Shown here piece by piece: positions 37,475 through 46,419 of a stretch of 64,000 bases of DNA. Under the pieces are notes generated by a model that was not told the DNA's origin, ran no database searches, and saw nothing but the letters and a program-made list of their open reading frames with translations. Numbering within the stretch: the first letter of the stretch is position 1; each line of letters starts with the position of its first letter. A program made the translations under genes and the position numbers. The DNA comes from Paenibacillus sp. FSL K6-1330 (GTDB lineage Bacteria; Bacillota; Bacilli; Paenibacillales; Paenibacillaceae), in assembly GCF_037976825.1 (NCBI RefSeq), contig NZ_CP150269.1:1159501-1223500 (forward strand), written 5' to 3'.

Positions 37475-38188
37475 TTGCTTACCATTAATAACTTAGTCAA
37501 ATATCGCGGAACTCAACAAATCTTATCAGGTATCAGTTTTAAAGCGAGACCTGGTAGAGTGACTGGTTTTTTAGGTCCGAATGGGGCAGGGAAAAGTTCT
37601 ACACTACGCATCCTGCTTGGATTAGATCGTGCCACCTCAGGGAGTGCACTCATTAATGGCAAGCCATTCGCAGAATTACATAATCCTCTAGCAACAGTAG
37701 GTGCCGCACTGGATGGATCTGGAGCTCATCGTAGGCGAACAGGAAGGGCCCATTTAAGTTGGATTGCTCGTGCCGCAGGATTACCTAGTTCACGTGTCGA
37801 GGAAGTTCTGGAAATAGTGGGTCTTACTAATGCAGCTGACAAAAGAGTTGGGAATTATTCGCTTGGCATGGGGAGAAGACTTGGAATGGCGGCTGCACTA
37901 CTGGGTAATCCCCAAATATTGGTTCTAGATGAACCAGTAAATGGGCTCGACCCGGAAGGAATTCGTTGGATTCGGACATTTTTACGTGAACGTGCTGATT
38001 CTGGAAACACGGTGTTACTGTCCAGTCATCTAATGGGAGAGCTTGCAGAGACTGTTGATGATGTGGTGATTATTAAGCATGGAAAAATCGTTGCAGATGG
38101 AACATTGGAAGAAGTAATAGGTAACCATTCCACGCTGGAGGAAGCCTTTTTTGCCCTGACATCTGAAAATGCAGGTGAGGTTGGATGA
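37475..38188 (+). CDS. ABC transporter ATPase of a peptide/drug exporter
   Basis: About 237 residues from TTG 37475, eight bases after AAAGGAAG; an upstream ATG at 37430 has no ribosome site, so the start is uncertain. Walker A GPNGAGKSS, signature YSLGMGRRLG, Walker B LVLDEPVNGLDPEG, H-loop SSHLMGE. BcrA/LanF-type group, but with Asp-Gly rather than a Glu in the Q-loop region (GAALDGSGAHRRR). The ATGA-like overlap with the first permease shows an operon. Confidence 0.83.
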   Translation: MLTINNLVKYRGTQQILSGISFKARPGRVTGFLGPNGAGKSSTLRILLGLDRATSGSALINGKPFAELHNPLATVGAALDGSGAHRRRTGRAHLSWIARAAGLPSSRVEEVLEIVGLTNAADKRVGNYSLGMGRRLGMAAALLGNPQILVLDEPVNGLDPEGIRWIRTFLRERADSGNTVLLSSHLMGELAETVDDVVIIKHGKIVADGTLEEVIGNHSTLEEAFFALTSENAGEVG

Positions 38189-38970
38189 GAGCATTCAACG
38201 CAGAACTATCTAAATTGTTCTCCCTGCCGGGCATCTGGCTTGCCTTTCTTATTGGAGCATTTGCCCCAGCGGTCATTGCTGCCTTGGACAGTATAGCTCA
38301 AAAAGAGGAGATTATAGCTGGAGTTAGCACACGGCTAACGGAAGTTGGATATATTGGCTTAGCTCTTGGTGTGCAAGGTGTCATTATTATTGGGGTGCTT
38401 GCTGTCAGCAGTGAGTATTTGACAGAGAGCAGTGAATCTGGTGGAGGACAACAGATTACAACAAGTTTAACTGTTGTTACATCCCGATTTCTTTTTTTGC
38501 TGGCAAAAGCAGGCGCTGTGACAGTGATCAGCATACTGCTATGTATTGTTGCTATTATGACAACTGTGTCTGCAACGCATCTTATTCTCGGTGAATATGC
38601 CCCTGCATTTGAATGGTCCAGACTTATCGGTGCAGTTTGTTACTGGACATTCACTGCTCTTTTAGCACTTGGGATTACTTTGCTAACTAAGAATGGCATC
38701 ATCCCGCTTGCTGTGCTCATAATAAATTCTTCCGTTGTATCATTTAGTGTCCTGCTTTCTAAGGTTACAAAGTTGGCGTTTTACTTACCAGATAGGGCTG
38801 GCGCTGAAATGTTTATGTTTACAAGCGACAGACTTCACACCCCGTCCACAGGCAGTTTATTCGACAGATTTCACACCCCCTTCACAGGCGGTTTAGTCAT
38901 GTTTGCCTGGGTAGTCGTTTTTTTCATTGTTGCAGCTATTGTATTCCATAGGAGGGACGTTGCAGCATGA
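38185..38970 (+). CDS. ABC exporter permease 1
   Basis: 261 residues, about six membrane helices, starting MRAFNAELSKLFSLPGIWLA as typical for BcrB/ABC-2 type permeases. Near the C-terminus a 12-residue tandem duplication is visible (DRLHTPSTGSLF, DRFHTPFTGGLV; DNA 38827-38895, period 36), placed in the last outer loop. It overlaps permease 2 by ATGA. Confidence 0.8.
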   Translation: MRAFNAELSKLFSLPGIWLAFLIGAFAPAVIAALDSIAQKEEIIAGVSTRLTEVGYIGLALGVQGVIIIGVLAVSSEYLTESSESGGGQQITTSLTVVTSRFLFLLAKAGAVTVISILLCIVAIMTTVSATHLILGEYAPAFEWSRLIGAVCYWTFTALLALGITLLTKNGIIPLAVLIINSSVVSFSVLLSKVTKLAFYLPDRAGAEMFMFTSDRLHTPSTGSLFDRFHTPFTGGLVMFAWVVVFFIVAAIVFHRRDVAA

Positions 38971-39725
38971 GTGTCTCATCTAGTAGAAAGATAACACAAA
39001 TCCTTGGTGCTGAACTGGGTAAATTAGTTACATTACCATTGATATGGCTCACTCTTATGGGTACATTCATTCTTAGTTTAGTTTTAGCCGCAGCTTTTAC
39101 TTCTGTTGGTCTACAAGGGGCAGCAGGAACGCAAAATATACTGAATATAGGTCTTGCTTCTATGGGATATCTTCAAGCAGGCTTCATTATTCTTGGTATA
39201 TTAGCTACTTGTTCGGAGTATACAGGTGGACAGATTCGAACTACTTTAACTACGATACCTTGGCGCGGGTTCCAATTATCCACGAAGCATTTGGCATTGG
39301 CAATTATAACTATTCCTGCTGCGTTTATTATTACTGCATCAGGTGTACTATATACCTTTATCATGATGAAAGACACAGCAGTAGTGATTGAAATAGACGC
39401 AATGATAGAATCATTAGTAGGTGCAACAGGCTATCTAACATTAACCACACTTCTCAGTGCAGCTATAGGTGCTTTACTGAGACGAACCACTCCTGCTTTA
39501 GTGATACTGCTTGGTTATTATTTCATTGTCAGTCCATTGTCAAGAGATTTTCTACCTAGTATTACAAATTATTTTCCGGATACGGCAGGATATTATATGT
39601 ATATGCCGCCTTCCTCTGATGAGATAAATGTCCTTACACCCATGCAAGGGACAGGTATTTCAATGTTATGGACACTGATTTTTTTTACAGCAGCTATTGT
39701 ATTTTACCGTAAACGAGATGCCTAA
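38967..39725 (+). CDS. ABC exporter permease 2
   Basis: 252 residues, six predicted helices, same family as permease 1 (ILGAELGKLVTLPLIWLTL, LATCSEYTGGQIRTTLTTIPWR). The pair probably forms a heterodimer under the preceding ATPase. The operon ends here; an imperfect CACCAT/ATGGTG hairpin lies at about 39747-39781. Confidence 0.8.
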   Translation: MSVSSSRKITQILGAELGKLVTLPLIWLTLMGTFILSLVLAAAFTSVGLQGAAGTQNILNIGLASMGYLQAGFIILGILATCSEYTGGQIRTTLTTIPWRGFQLSTKHLALAIITIPAAFIITASGVLYTFIMMKDTAVVIEIDAMIESLVGATGYLTLTTLLSAAIGALLRRTTPALVILLGYYFIVSPLSRDFLPSITNYFPDTAGYYMYMPPSSDEINVLTPMQGTGISMLWTLIFFTAAIVFYRKRDA

Positions 39726-40003
39726 GTGTTTCATCATTTATACACACCATCTGGCAGTTTGTATAATCTACCATATGGTGATGTTTGGTTAAAAGATGTT
39801 TTTGAGCAATCCAATGAATAAATATTTCATCTAAGAACGGATTCTTACCTTTTTGCAGGCTGTCGAAAGCGAGAATTCATGGTTCGTGCTGGATGTGTAG
39901 TAAAAAAGTCGAACGCTTGACTTCCCAAATCTGAGGAATCCAGAATTGAAGGGCTTCGGCATCAGATAACGAATTACCATGAAAGAGATCAGAGACAAAG
40001 CGA

Positions 40004-40112
40004 AGAGAGGGATTCCATCATCGGAATGCCCTCTTATTTCCATTTGTATCATTCAACAAGTTAATCGATATTTTGCCCGTGAATTCATTAAGCTAACGGG
40101 CAGATTAGTTCA
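40004..40112 (+). repeat. Terminator-like hairpin and family A partial repeat
   Basis: AGAGGGATTCC/GGAATGCCCTCTT forms a hairpin at 40004-40032. TGCCCGTG (40074) pairs with AACGGGCA (40095-40102) inside a family A right-half (AAGCTAACGGGCAGATTAGTT). The stretch 39726-40187 has no gene. Confidence 0.65.
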
Positions 40113-40187
40113 ATCAAGCCACTGTAACCTTGGAACACTTAACCTTAAGTTTACGTATAAAGGAAAAGAAGTCGAGGGGAGTGGGAA

Positions 40188-40850
40188 ATGATGAAAGTGG
40201 TCATTATCGTTATTGTATTTGGACTGATATTTGCAGCATGTAGTAGTTCAGAGGAAACAAGTAAAATCATCACTGATTCCATAACGAAACCAACGATTAA
40301 TACAGTAACCAAAAATGAGTTAGATTCCAAGCAGGTCATCTACAATCATAACTATGACAACATGGATCGTGGGAATCATGATTTAGAAGGCCAGGTTGTG
40401 ATTGATTTGAAGTATTACAATGAGCATGCGATTAGCCGCGGTGATATCGTATACTTTACAAATCCTGAAACTAAAAAGAATCTTGGTGAGTACAGTATTT
40501 CTAGAGTAATCGGGTTACCTGGCGAAAAAGTAAAGATTGAAAAAGGACAGATCTATATTAACGGGAAAATGCTTGATGCCTTTTACGGAAGAGCACATCG
40601 ACTGGGTGCTGATCTCGATAGTTTGAAAAAAGCTTTAGAGCGTGTTGACTTAGAAGATTACATAAGAAAAAACATCGAAAATATAGCGAATTATTTTGAG
40701 GAATTAACTATGAAGGAAATTGAGATCCCTGAAGACAGCATTTATATTGTAGGTGATGATTGGTTTCGCAGTAATGATAGCAGATTCTTTGGGCCATTAC
40801 CCACAGATAAAATTGAGGGAAAAGTGGTTGGGGTGATCGGTAGCCCGTAA
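40188..40850 (+). CDS. Signal-peptidase-I-like lipoprotein without the catalytic dyad
   Basis: 220 residues. Lipoprotein signal with FAAC lipobox (Cys18) instead of the usual membrane anchor. S26 boxes are present (ISRGDIVYF, SRVIGLPGEKVKIEKGQIYING, VGDDWFRSNDSRFFGPLP), but the position of the catalytic Ser (usual SM.PT) reads YDNMDRGNHD and the catalytic Lys of KRVIG is replaced by Ser (SRVIG). It is therefore probably not a peptidase; a binding or inhibitor role is conceivable. A family A repeat directly follows its stop, and a fragment of a second copy's tail lies at 57610. Confidence 0.75.
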   Translation: MMKVVIIVIVFGLIFAACSSSEETSKIITDSITKPTINTVTKNELDSKQVIYNHNYDNMDRGNHDLEGQVVIDLKYYNEHAISRGDIVYFTNPETKKNLGEYSISRVIGLPGEKVKIEKGQIYINGKMLDAFYGRAHRLGADLDSLKKALERVDLEDYIRKNIENIANYFEELTMKEIEIPEDSIYIVGDDWFRSNDSRFFGPLPTDKIEGKVVGVIGSP

Positions 40851-40851
40851 A

Positions 40852-40939
40852 GCTAACGGGAAACGTTAGTTCAATAAAAGACAAGAAGGCAGCCATTAAC
40901 GAGATCGGCTGCCTTTGTTCAACTAACGGGCAGGATAAC
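40852..40939 (+). repeat. Family A repeat, copy A1
   Basis: Left palindrome CTAACGGGAAACGTTAG, central AGGCAGCC/GGCTGCCTT terminator-like hairpin, right half CAACTAACGGGCAGGATAAC. It starts two bases after the preceding stop and probably works as that gene's terminator. Confidence 0.85.
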
Positions 40940-41005
40940 GTAATTGCCACATAGAACATGTACTATATTTAAGATGGAAGAAGTTGCTGGAAAGGTGGAT
41001 ATAGA

Positions 41006-42004
41006 TTGGACCCTCGTCAAATTGAGATTCTATGTAATGAATTAGGGCTAGGTGATATAGCCGTTGCCCCTATTGCGTTATCAGGCGGTTTATTACATCG
41101 TATGTATGCAGTACAAACCACATCAGGTAGATATGTAGTCAAAGCGTTAAACCCAGAAATTATGGCCAGACCAACGGCCATGCAAAACTTCATCAGATCA
41201 GAACTTATTGCTAATCGTGCTGCAAACTATATACCTGCTCTTCCGGCTAAGAAGTTTAATGGTGCTTCTATCCAACAAGTGGGTGAGCAATTCTGTCTCG
41301 TATTTGAATGGATGGATGGCAAAAGCCTTAAGCCCAGCGACATAAATACGGGTCATTGCAAAATAATGGGTAGCATTCTTTCATCTCTACATATTGGGGA
41401 TTTCTCAGACCTTGGAATAGTTAATAATTCTTCTGAAGATCGGAGACTAACTGATTGGAACTTCTATTTGAAAAAAGGGCAAGAGAGTAATGCCGAATGG
41501 ACAAGTATATTATTTGAAAACAGTGAAATGCTTAACGATTGGAATGCCGAAGCTATAAATTCAGCGAAGCAAATTTCAACAGATATGGTCATCAGTCATG
41601 GCGACCTAGACCCTAAGAATGTTTTGTGGGATGTTAAACCAATTCTGATTGATTGGGAATGTGCAGGATATAGAAACTCTAAGCAAGATTTAGTTGAAAC
41701 GGCTATTTATTGGTCTGAAAATGATTCGGGCGAGATTGACAAAGACAAATTCTTATCTTTCATAGATGGCTATAAGGGAACAACACAAAACCAAATCCAT
41801 GCAAACTGGAGGATGATACTGGCAAGTGGATTTTTAGGGAAGTTGGACTGGCTAGAATATTGTCTAAAGCGGTCTTTATGGATTGATTGCACGGATCACG
41901 ATGAACAGAAAGCCGGGACCGAACAGGTTGCTGGAACCATACTAGCTATTAAGCGTTATGCAGAGAAAATTAATGAAATTGAAGGATGGCTGAAAGAGAT
42001 CTAA
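41006..42004 (+). CDS. Aminoglycoside phosphotransferase-family kinase
   Basis: 332 residues from TTG 41006 with AAGGTGG upstream. Protein-kinase-like fold: nucleotide-binding start ALSGGLLHRMYAVQTTSGRYVVKAL, Brenner motif VISHGDLDPKNVLWD and metal-binding LIDWECAG. Members phosphorylate antibiotics, choline or other small alcohols; this one is not close to a named resistance enzyme that I recognise. Single-gene unit between two family A repeats. Confidence 0.83.
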   Translation: MDPRQIEILCNELGLGDIAVAPIALSGGLLHRMYAVQTTSGRYVVKALNPEIMARPTAMQNFIRSELIANRAANYIPALPAKKFNGASIQQVGEQFCLVFEWMDGKSLKPSDINTGHCKIMGSILSSLHIGDFSDLGIVNNSSEDRRLTDWNFYLKKGQESNAEWTSILFENSEMLNDWNAEAINSAKQISTDMVISHGDLDPKNVLWDVKPILIDWECAGYRNSKQDLVETAIYWSENDSGEIDKDKFLSFIDGYKGTTQNQIHANWRMILASGFLGKLDWLEYCLKRSLWIDCTDHDEQKAGTEQVAGTILAIKRYAEKINEIEGWLKEI

Positions 42005-42020
42005 ATTGCCTGATCGATTA

Positions 42021-42114
42021 CGCTAACGGGAAACGTTAGCTCAATAAAAACCAAAAGCAGCCTCGATCAACTTGATCGGCTGCTTTTGTTCATCTAACGG
42101 GCAGGATAATTTAA
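42021..42114 (+). repeat. Family A repeat, copy A2
   Basis: Perfect left palindrome GCTAACGGGAAACGTTAGC, central GCAGCCTCGATC/GATCGGCTGC hairpin with TTTTG, right half CTAACGGGCAGGATAATTT. Begins 17 bases after the preceding stop. From here to 42363 only spacer DNA with a GACAAGAACG motif at 42167. Confidence 0.85.
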
Positions 42115-42363
42115 GTTTTTTAGAATATAACAGTATATGACTATCAATATATTTATTCCTGTCCGACGACAAGAACGTATAGACTTACAGGCAGCAATTC
42201 AACATAGAGCAGCCGTTTGATGCAATATTGCCGCTCATTGTCAGAAATTAGATAATCATTCTTACCAAATCCAGCATAAGCTCAATCGCCCTTTATTCCT
42301 GTCTTCCAACAATCTGCTATACTGATAGTTGGCTTACACGGAACGCTTTGAGGAGGAATCGCA

Positions 42364-43089
42364 TTGTACCGGATTTATATTGTGGAGGACGATAGCAAAA
42401 TTAGCGCCGTCCTAAAGAGAAATATGGAGAAATACGGATTTGATGCAGCTTGCGCATCAGAGTTTCGAGACATCGTGCCGGAACTTGAGGTGTATGAACC
42501 GCATTTGGTCATGCTTGATATAAACCTGCCGTACTTTGACGGCTATTATTGGTGCAGGCAAATACGTAAAAAATCCAACGTACCGATCATTTTCATATCC
42601 GCTCGTGCGGGTGAGATGGATCAGGTGCTGGCCATAGATAACGGCGGTGATGATTACATCACGAAGCCGATTCATTTAGATCTTTTAATCGCGAAGATAA
42701 AAAGTGTATTAAGGAGAGTTTACGGGGATTATTCGGCATCGACCGGTCATGCCCCGTCGCCTGAAAACGAGTTGAACGTACAAGGCTTGCGACTGAACCT
42801 TAGCCGTAATGAACTTATATGGCAAACACAAAGAACCCAGATTACGAAGAATGAACAGTTGTTAGCTGAATGCTTCATACAGCAGTACGGAAGAACCGTC
42901 TCGAGGGATCAGCTCTTGGGGACGTTATGGGACAATGCGCAGTTTGTCGATGACAATACGTTGACCGTCAATGTTGCAAGATTGCGCAAGAAACTGGAGG
43001 AGCTGGGGCTGCCGAATGCGATCGCGACAGTACGAGGTATGGGTTATAAACTGATTCTGGGCGAAGAGCAGGGGGAGACGAGTTTATGA
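42364..43089 (+). CDS. OmpR-family response regulator (BceR-like)
   Basis: 241 residues from TTG 42364, AGGAGG upstream. Receiver (YIVEDDSKI; Asp in MLDINLPYFDGYYWCRQIR; DYITKPIHLDLL) and winged helix ending RGMGYKLILG. The PYFDGYYWC form is characteristic of BceR-type regulators of peptide-antibiotic transporters. Overlaps the kinase start. Confidence 0.87.
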   Translation: MYRIYIVEDDSKISAVLKRNMEKYGFDAACASEFRDIVPELEVYEPHLVMLDINLPYFDGYYWCRQIRKKSNVPIIFISARAGEMDQVLAIDNGGDDYITKPIHLDLLIAKIKSVLRRVYGDYSASTGHAPSPENELNVQGLRLNLSRNELIWQTQRTQITKNEQLLAECFIQQYGRTVSRDQLLGTLWDNAQFVDDNTLTVNVARLRKKLEELGLPNAIATVRGMGYKLILGEEQGETSL

Positions 43090-44192
43090 GAGTGCTCCCG
43101 GTAGTGGTGTTCCTTCGTGACCGGCTAATTTATGTGTTATCCGGATTCCTTATGATTAGTACCGGCGTCTGTTTAATGCTTCTGGAAAACGCGCGTTATC
43201 TTGGATGGATGGATACGAGTACGATTTATTATTTTGTTGTTGCAGCCGCGTTCTTTTTGATTCTTGGACTAGTTGTTGACTATATTCGGCAGCGTGAGTA
43301 TTACAACCAGCTTAAAAATGCGATTGAAAGGTCTGATGAATTACACGTTGAAGCCATCGTACAATCTGCAGTAACGAAGGAGCAGCAGCTTGTCGCTAGA
43401 TTGCTTGAGCAACAAATGAGCGCTTATTTGAATAAGCTGGGCGCATACCGCCGTCAGCAGGAGCTTCATAATCATTTTGTGCTGCAGTGGGTGCATCATA
43501 TGAAGACGCCCTTATCGGTTATCGATCTGCTCTTGCAAGAGACAGCGAAGCAGCTGCCGTCTTCAGAGAAGGAACAACAAGAGCTCGCCTTCAGCCTGCA
43601 TGAAGAAGCGGATCGAATGTCGAGAGGTCTGGAAATGCTGCTCCATACGGCACGCCTTGAGAAGTTCGAAATGGATCTTCATCTCAAAAAAACGCCTCTT
43701 CACGACGTGATACGAGACGTTCTGATCGCACACAAACGTCTTTGTATTCGGCATAACGTCATACCGCAAATACATGGCGAGGCATGGACGGAAACGGATG
43801 AGAAGTGGATGACCGTCGTACTCAATCAAATTGTCAGCAACGCTATTAAATACAGTAAGAACAAGAAAGGCCTAAAAAAACTAATTTTCCTCTTGGATCA
43901 GAGTACAGACACTGGCAGCAAACTTAGCATAACCGATGAAGGAAGTGGTATCGCACCTCACGATATACCACGAATATTTGATCCTTTCTTCACTGGCGAG
44001 AACGGACGATCTGCAGAGGAATCGACGGGAATGGGACTCTATTTAGCGAAGCAAGTGTGCAGCAAACTCGGTCATGAACTTTCCGTATCGTCGGAGTTGG
44101 GTGTTGGTACGACGATTACGATCACTTTTCACCCCCATGGCATACACCTCCTTCTTGGCAGCAAAGCGAACAAGGACATGCACGCTTTGTGA
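43086..44192 (+). CDS. Intramembrane-sensing histidine kinase (BceS-like)
   Basis: 368 residues. Two N-terminal helices separated by a loop of about 10 residues (ENARYLGWMDTS), then FVLQWVHHMKTPLSVIDLL as H-box, N-box NQIVSNAIKYSKNK and G-boxes ITDEGSGI and GMGLYLAKQVC. BceS kinases read the activity of their BceAB transporter rather than the peptide itself. The stop lies within TGACAACTTTGTCA (44190-44203), a perfect small inverted repeat that may be the regulator's operator for the transporter genes. Confidence 0.87.
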   Translation: MRVLPVVVFLRDRLIYVLSGFLMISTGVCLMLLENARYLGWMDTSTIYYFVVAAAFFLILGLVVDYIRQREYYNQLKNAIERSDELHVEAIVQSAVTKEQQLVARLLEQQMSAYLNKLGAYRRQQELHNHFVLQWVHHMKTPLSVIDLLLQETAKQLPSSEKEQQELAFSLHEEADRMSRGLEMLLHTARLEKFEMDLHLKKTPLHDVIRDVLIAHKRLCIRHNVIPQIHGEAWTETDEKWMTVVLNQIVSNAIKYSKNKKGLKKLIFLLDQSTDTGSKLSITDEGSGIAPHDIPRIFDPFFTGENGRSAEESTGMGLYLAKQVCSKLGHELSVSSELGVGTTITITFHPHGIHLLLGSKANKDMHAL

Positions 44193-44203
44193 CAACTTTG
44201 TCA
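44190..44203. promoter_or_regulatory. Candidate operator upstream of the Bce-type transporter
   Basis: TGACAACTTTGTCA, six-base arms, located 113 bases before the ATPase gene at the end of the kinase gene. Position suits BceR-type control; the match to a known consensus is only partial. Confidence 0.4.
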
Positions 44204-44315
44204 TGTTCGAAGCGTGTTTTTTGTTATGTAAATCGATGGGTTCGATACTCATTGCCCGCTATACTAAACCTTGTTAAGACACACAGACTAAAAACGGGAG
44301 GAGGGAAATCGAACG

Positions 44316-45092
44316 ATGAGTATACTTAAGGCACAGGGACTTAATAAAATTTACAGTTCCAAAGGGAATGTCGTATGCACAGCACTACATGACATTGACC
44401 TGCAAGTAGAACATGGCGAATTTGTCGGTGTCATGGGGCCGTCGGGAAGCGGAAAGACGACGCTGCTTAATCTTCTCGCGGCAATGGAACGTCCGACATC
44501 CGGCCATATCGAAATTAACGGAATTTATCCAAATAAGCTCAGCGATAAAAAATTGGCGCTTTTCAGAAGGCGCGAACTTGGCTACATCTTTCAGGATTTT
44601 AACCTGCTGGATGCCCTGACCATCAAAGAAAACATTATTTTGCCGCTGGTGTTGGAAGGGACGGCTCCCAAGTTGATCGAGGAAAAACTGAAGTCCCTTG
44701 CAGAATGGCTGCAAATTACTAATCTCTTGAACAAGCGCACCTATGAAGTGTCAGGCGGTCAGAAGCAGCGTGCGGCCATTGCGCGCGCCCTTATTCATGA
44801 GCCGTCGTTACTGCTCGCCGATGAACTGACGGGAAACCTGGATTCGAAGTCGGCGAAGGATGTGATGGAGTCGCTAAAAGAGTTGAACGAAAGATTCAGG
44901 GCAACGGTTTTAATGGTGACTCACGATCCATTTTCGGCGAGTTATTGCCAGCGCATCGTGTTCATCAAAGATGGAAGAATCTTTTCGGAAATTCGGCGCG
45001 GCTCCAACCGGCAAGCGTTTTTCCAACAAATATTAGACGTGCTGAGCGTATTGGGAGGGAATTTTAATGACGCTCCGTTCGCTCGCGCTTAG
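44316..45092 (+). CDS. BceA-like ABC transporter ATPase
   Basis: 258 residues: Walker A GPSGSGKTT, signature VSGGQKQRAAIARAL, Walker B LLLADELTGNLDSKS, H-loop VTHDPFSASYC. MacB/BceA group. GGGAGGAGGG precedes the ATG. The end overlaps the permease gene by 26 bases, so the two are tightly coupled. Confidence 0.9.
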   Translation: MSILKAQGLNKIYSSKGNVVCTALHDIDLQVEHGEFVGVMGPSGSGKTTLLNLLAAMERPTSGHIEINGIYPNKLSDKKLALFRRRELGYIFQDFNLLDALTIKENIILPLVLEGTAPKLIEEKLKSLAEWLQITNLLNKRTYEVSGGQKQRAAIARALIHEPSLLLADELTGNLDSKSAKDVMESLKELNERFRATVLMVTHDPFSASYCQRIVFIKDGRIFSEIRRGSNRQAFFQQILDVLSVLGGNFNDAPFARA

Positions 45093-46419
45093 CAACATCC
45101 GCGGCAATTGGCGGTCATACGGCGCGTTTTTTATGAGCAGCGTATTGTCCGTCATGATCTTTTATATCTATGCGGCGTTTGTTGCGCATCCGGCTTTGAC
45201 AAGCGGTCAGTTGATCGGAACTGCGAAAGTAAGATTGGGCATGGTGCTTTGCCAATACATCATCGTCATTTTCTCGTTTTTGTTCGTGCTTTACTCCAAT
45301 TCGGCTTTTCTGAAGTCCAGAAAGAAGGAATTCGGCCTTCTATACATGTTCGGAATAACCCGTATTCAGCTTCGCAGACTTATCGTGTATGAGAACACGG
45401 TGATTGCCGTTTTGGCCATCGCAGCCGGCATCGGGCTGGGGATACTATTCAGCAAGCCGTTTTTTATGGCGCTCGCAGTGCTGCTTGGCATGAAAGAATC
45501 CATTGCCGCTCTTGTACCGCTTCGCGCGCTGTGGATGACGACCGGCGGCTTTTTTATGCTGTTCACGTTCATTTCCGTGGTAACGGCATGGCGTGTGGGG
45601 AGTACGGAAATTGCAGGATTGCTTAATGCAGCGGGAAGGCCGAAGGAACGGTCCGTTTATTCGCCATGGTTTGCTCTGCTTGCAGTCTTGTGTTTGGCAT
45701 CCTCGTATGGGATGGCTTTGAGGTTAAATATGGCGAATTTTAGCATGCTTGCACCGATGATTCTGCTTACGGCAGTTCTTGGAACTTATCTTTTATTCAC
45801 GCAGTTCAGTAGATTGCTGCTGCGAATCATTAAAGGTTCTGCAAGAGTCTACTATAATCGAACGAATTTGATCGTATTCGCTCAGCTTGGTCTGAAGTTG
45901 AAGGAAAACGCGAGAATGTTGTTTATCGTGTCGATTTTGAGCGCGGTTATTTTAACGGCATCCGGAACGATATACATGTTGGGACTTGCCGTACAGTTGG
46001 ACAATGTAAAGACGCAATATGAGGATGCCCAAGGGGTCATTTCTCTTACGATGTTCATTGGCGTGTTCATTAGTTTACTGTTCTTTATCGCATCCGGCAG
46101 TATGATTTATTTCAAATTGTTCACGGAACTGCAGGAGGATCAGGCGCAGTATAAAGCACTGACCCGTATCGGTATGACGCAAACCGAACTTCGAAAAATC
46201 GTCTTTATGCAGGTCGGCATTCTTTTCTTCGCGCCATGCCTCGTCGGTATCGTACATGCGTTGGTCGCGCTTAAAGCATTAAATAACCTGCTTATGGTAT
46301 CCAATTGGATCTATTCGTTCGTCATCATCGGTATTTACATGGCCATGCAAACGATTTATTTCCTTGTGGCCTGCAATAGCTACATGAAAAGCATAAATTT
46401 AAAGGGGAAACGGTTATGA
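45067..46419 (+). CDS. BceB-like permease lacking the large extracellular domain
   Basis: 450 residues against about 640 in BceB. The N-terminal part is typical (LRSLALSNIRGNWRSYGAFF, YSNSAFLKSRKKEFGLLYMFGI) with FtsX-type helices. Between helices seven and eight, where BceB has about 200 outer residues that contact the peptide or its lipid target, only about 25 remain (GLAVQLDNVKTQYEDAQGVIS). The last three helices are intact and in frame, so this looks like a stable short form, not a damaged gene. GGGAGGG precedes the start. It overlaps the next gene by four bases. Confidence 0.85.
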   Translation: MTLRSLALSNIRGNWRSYGAFFMSSVLSVMIFYIYAAFVAHPALTSGQLIGTAKVRLGMVLCQYIIVIFSFLFVLYSNSAFLKSRKKEFGLLYMFGITRIQLRRLIVYENTVIAVLAIAAGIGLGILFSKPFFMALAVLLGMKESIAALVPLRALWMTTGGFFMLFTFISVVTAWRVGSTEIAGLLNAAGRPKERSVYSPWFALLAVLCLASSYGMALRLNMANFSMLAPMILLTAVLGTYLLFTQFSRLLLRIIKGSARVYYNRTNLIVFAQLGLKLKENARMLFIVSILSAVILTASGTIYMLGLAVQLDNVKTQYEDAQGVISLTMFIGVFISLLFFIASGSMIYFKLFTELQEDQAQYKALTRIGMTQTELRKIVFMQVGILFFAPCLVGIVHALVALKALNNLLMVSNWIYSFVIIGIYMAMQTIYFLVACNSYMKSINLKGKRL

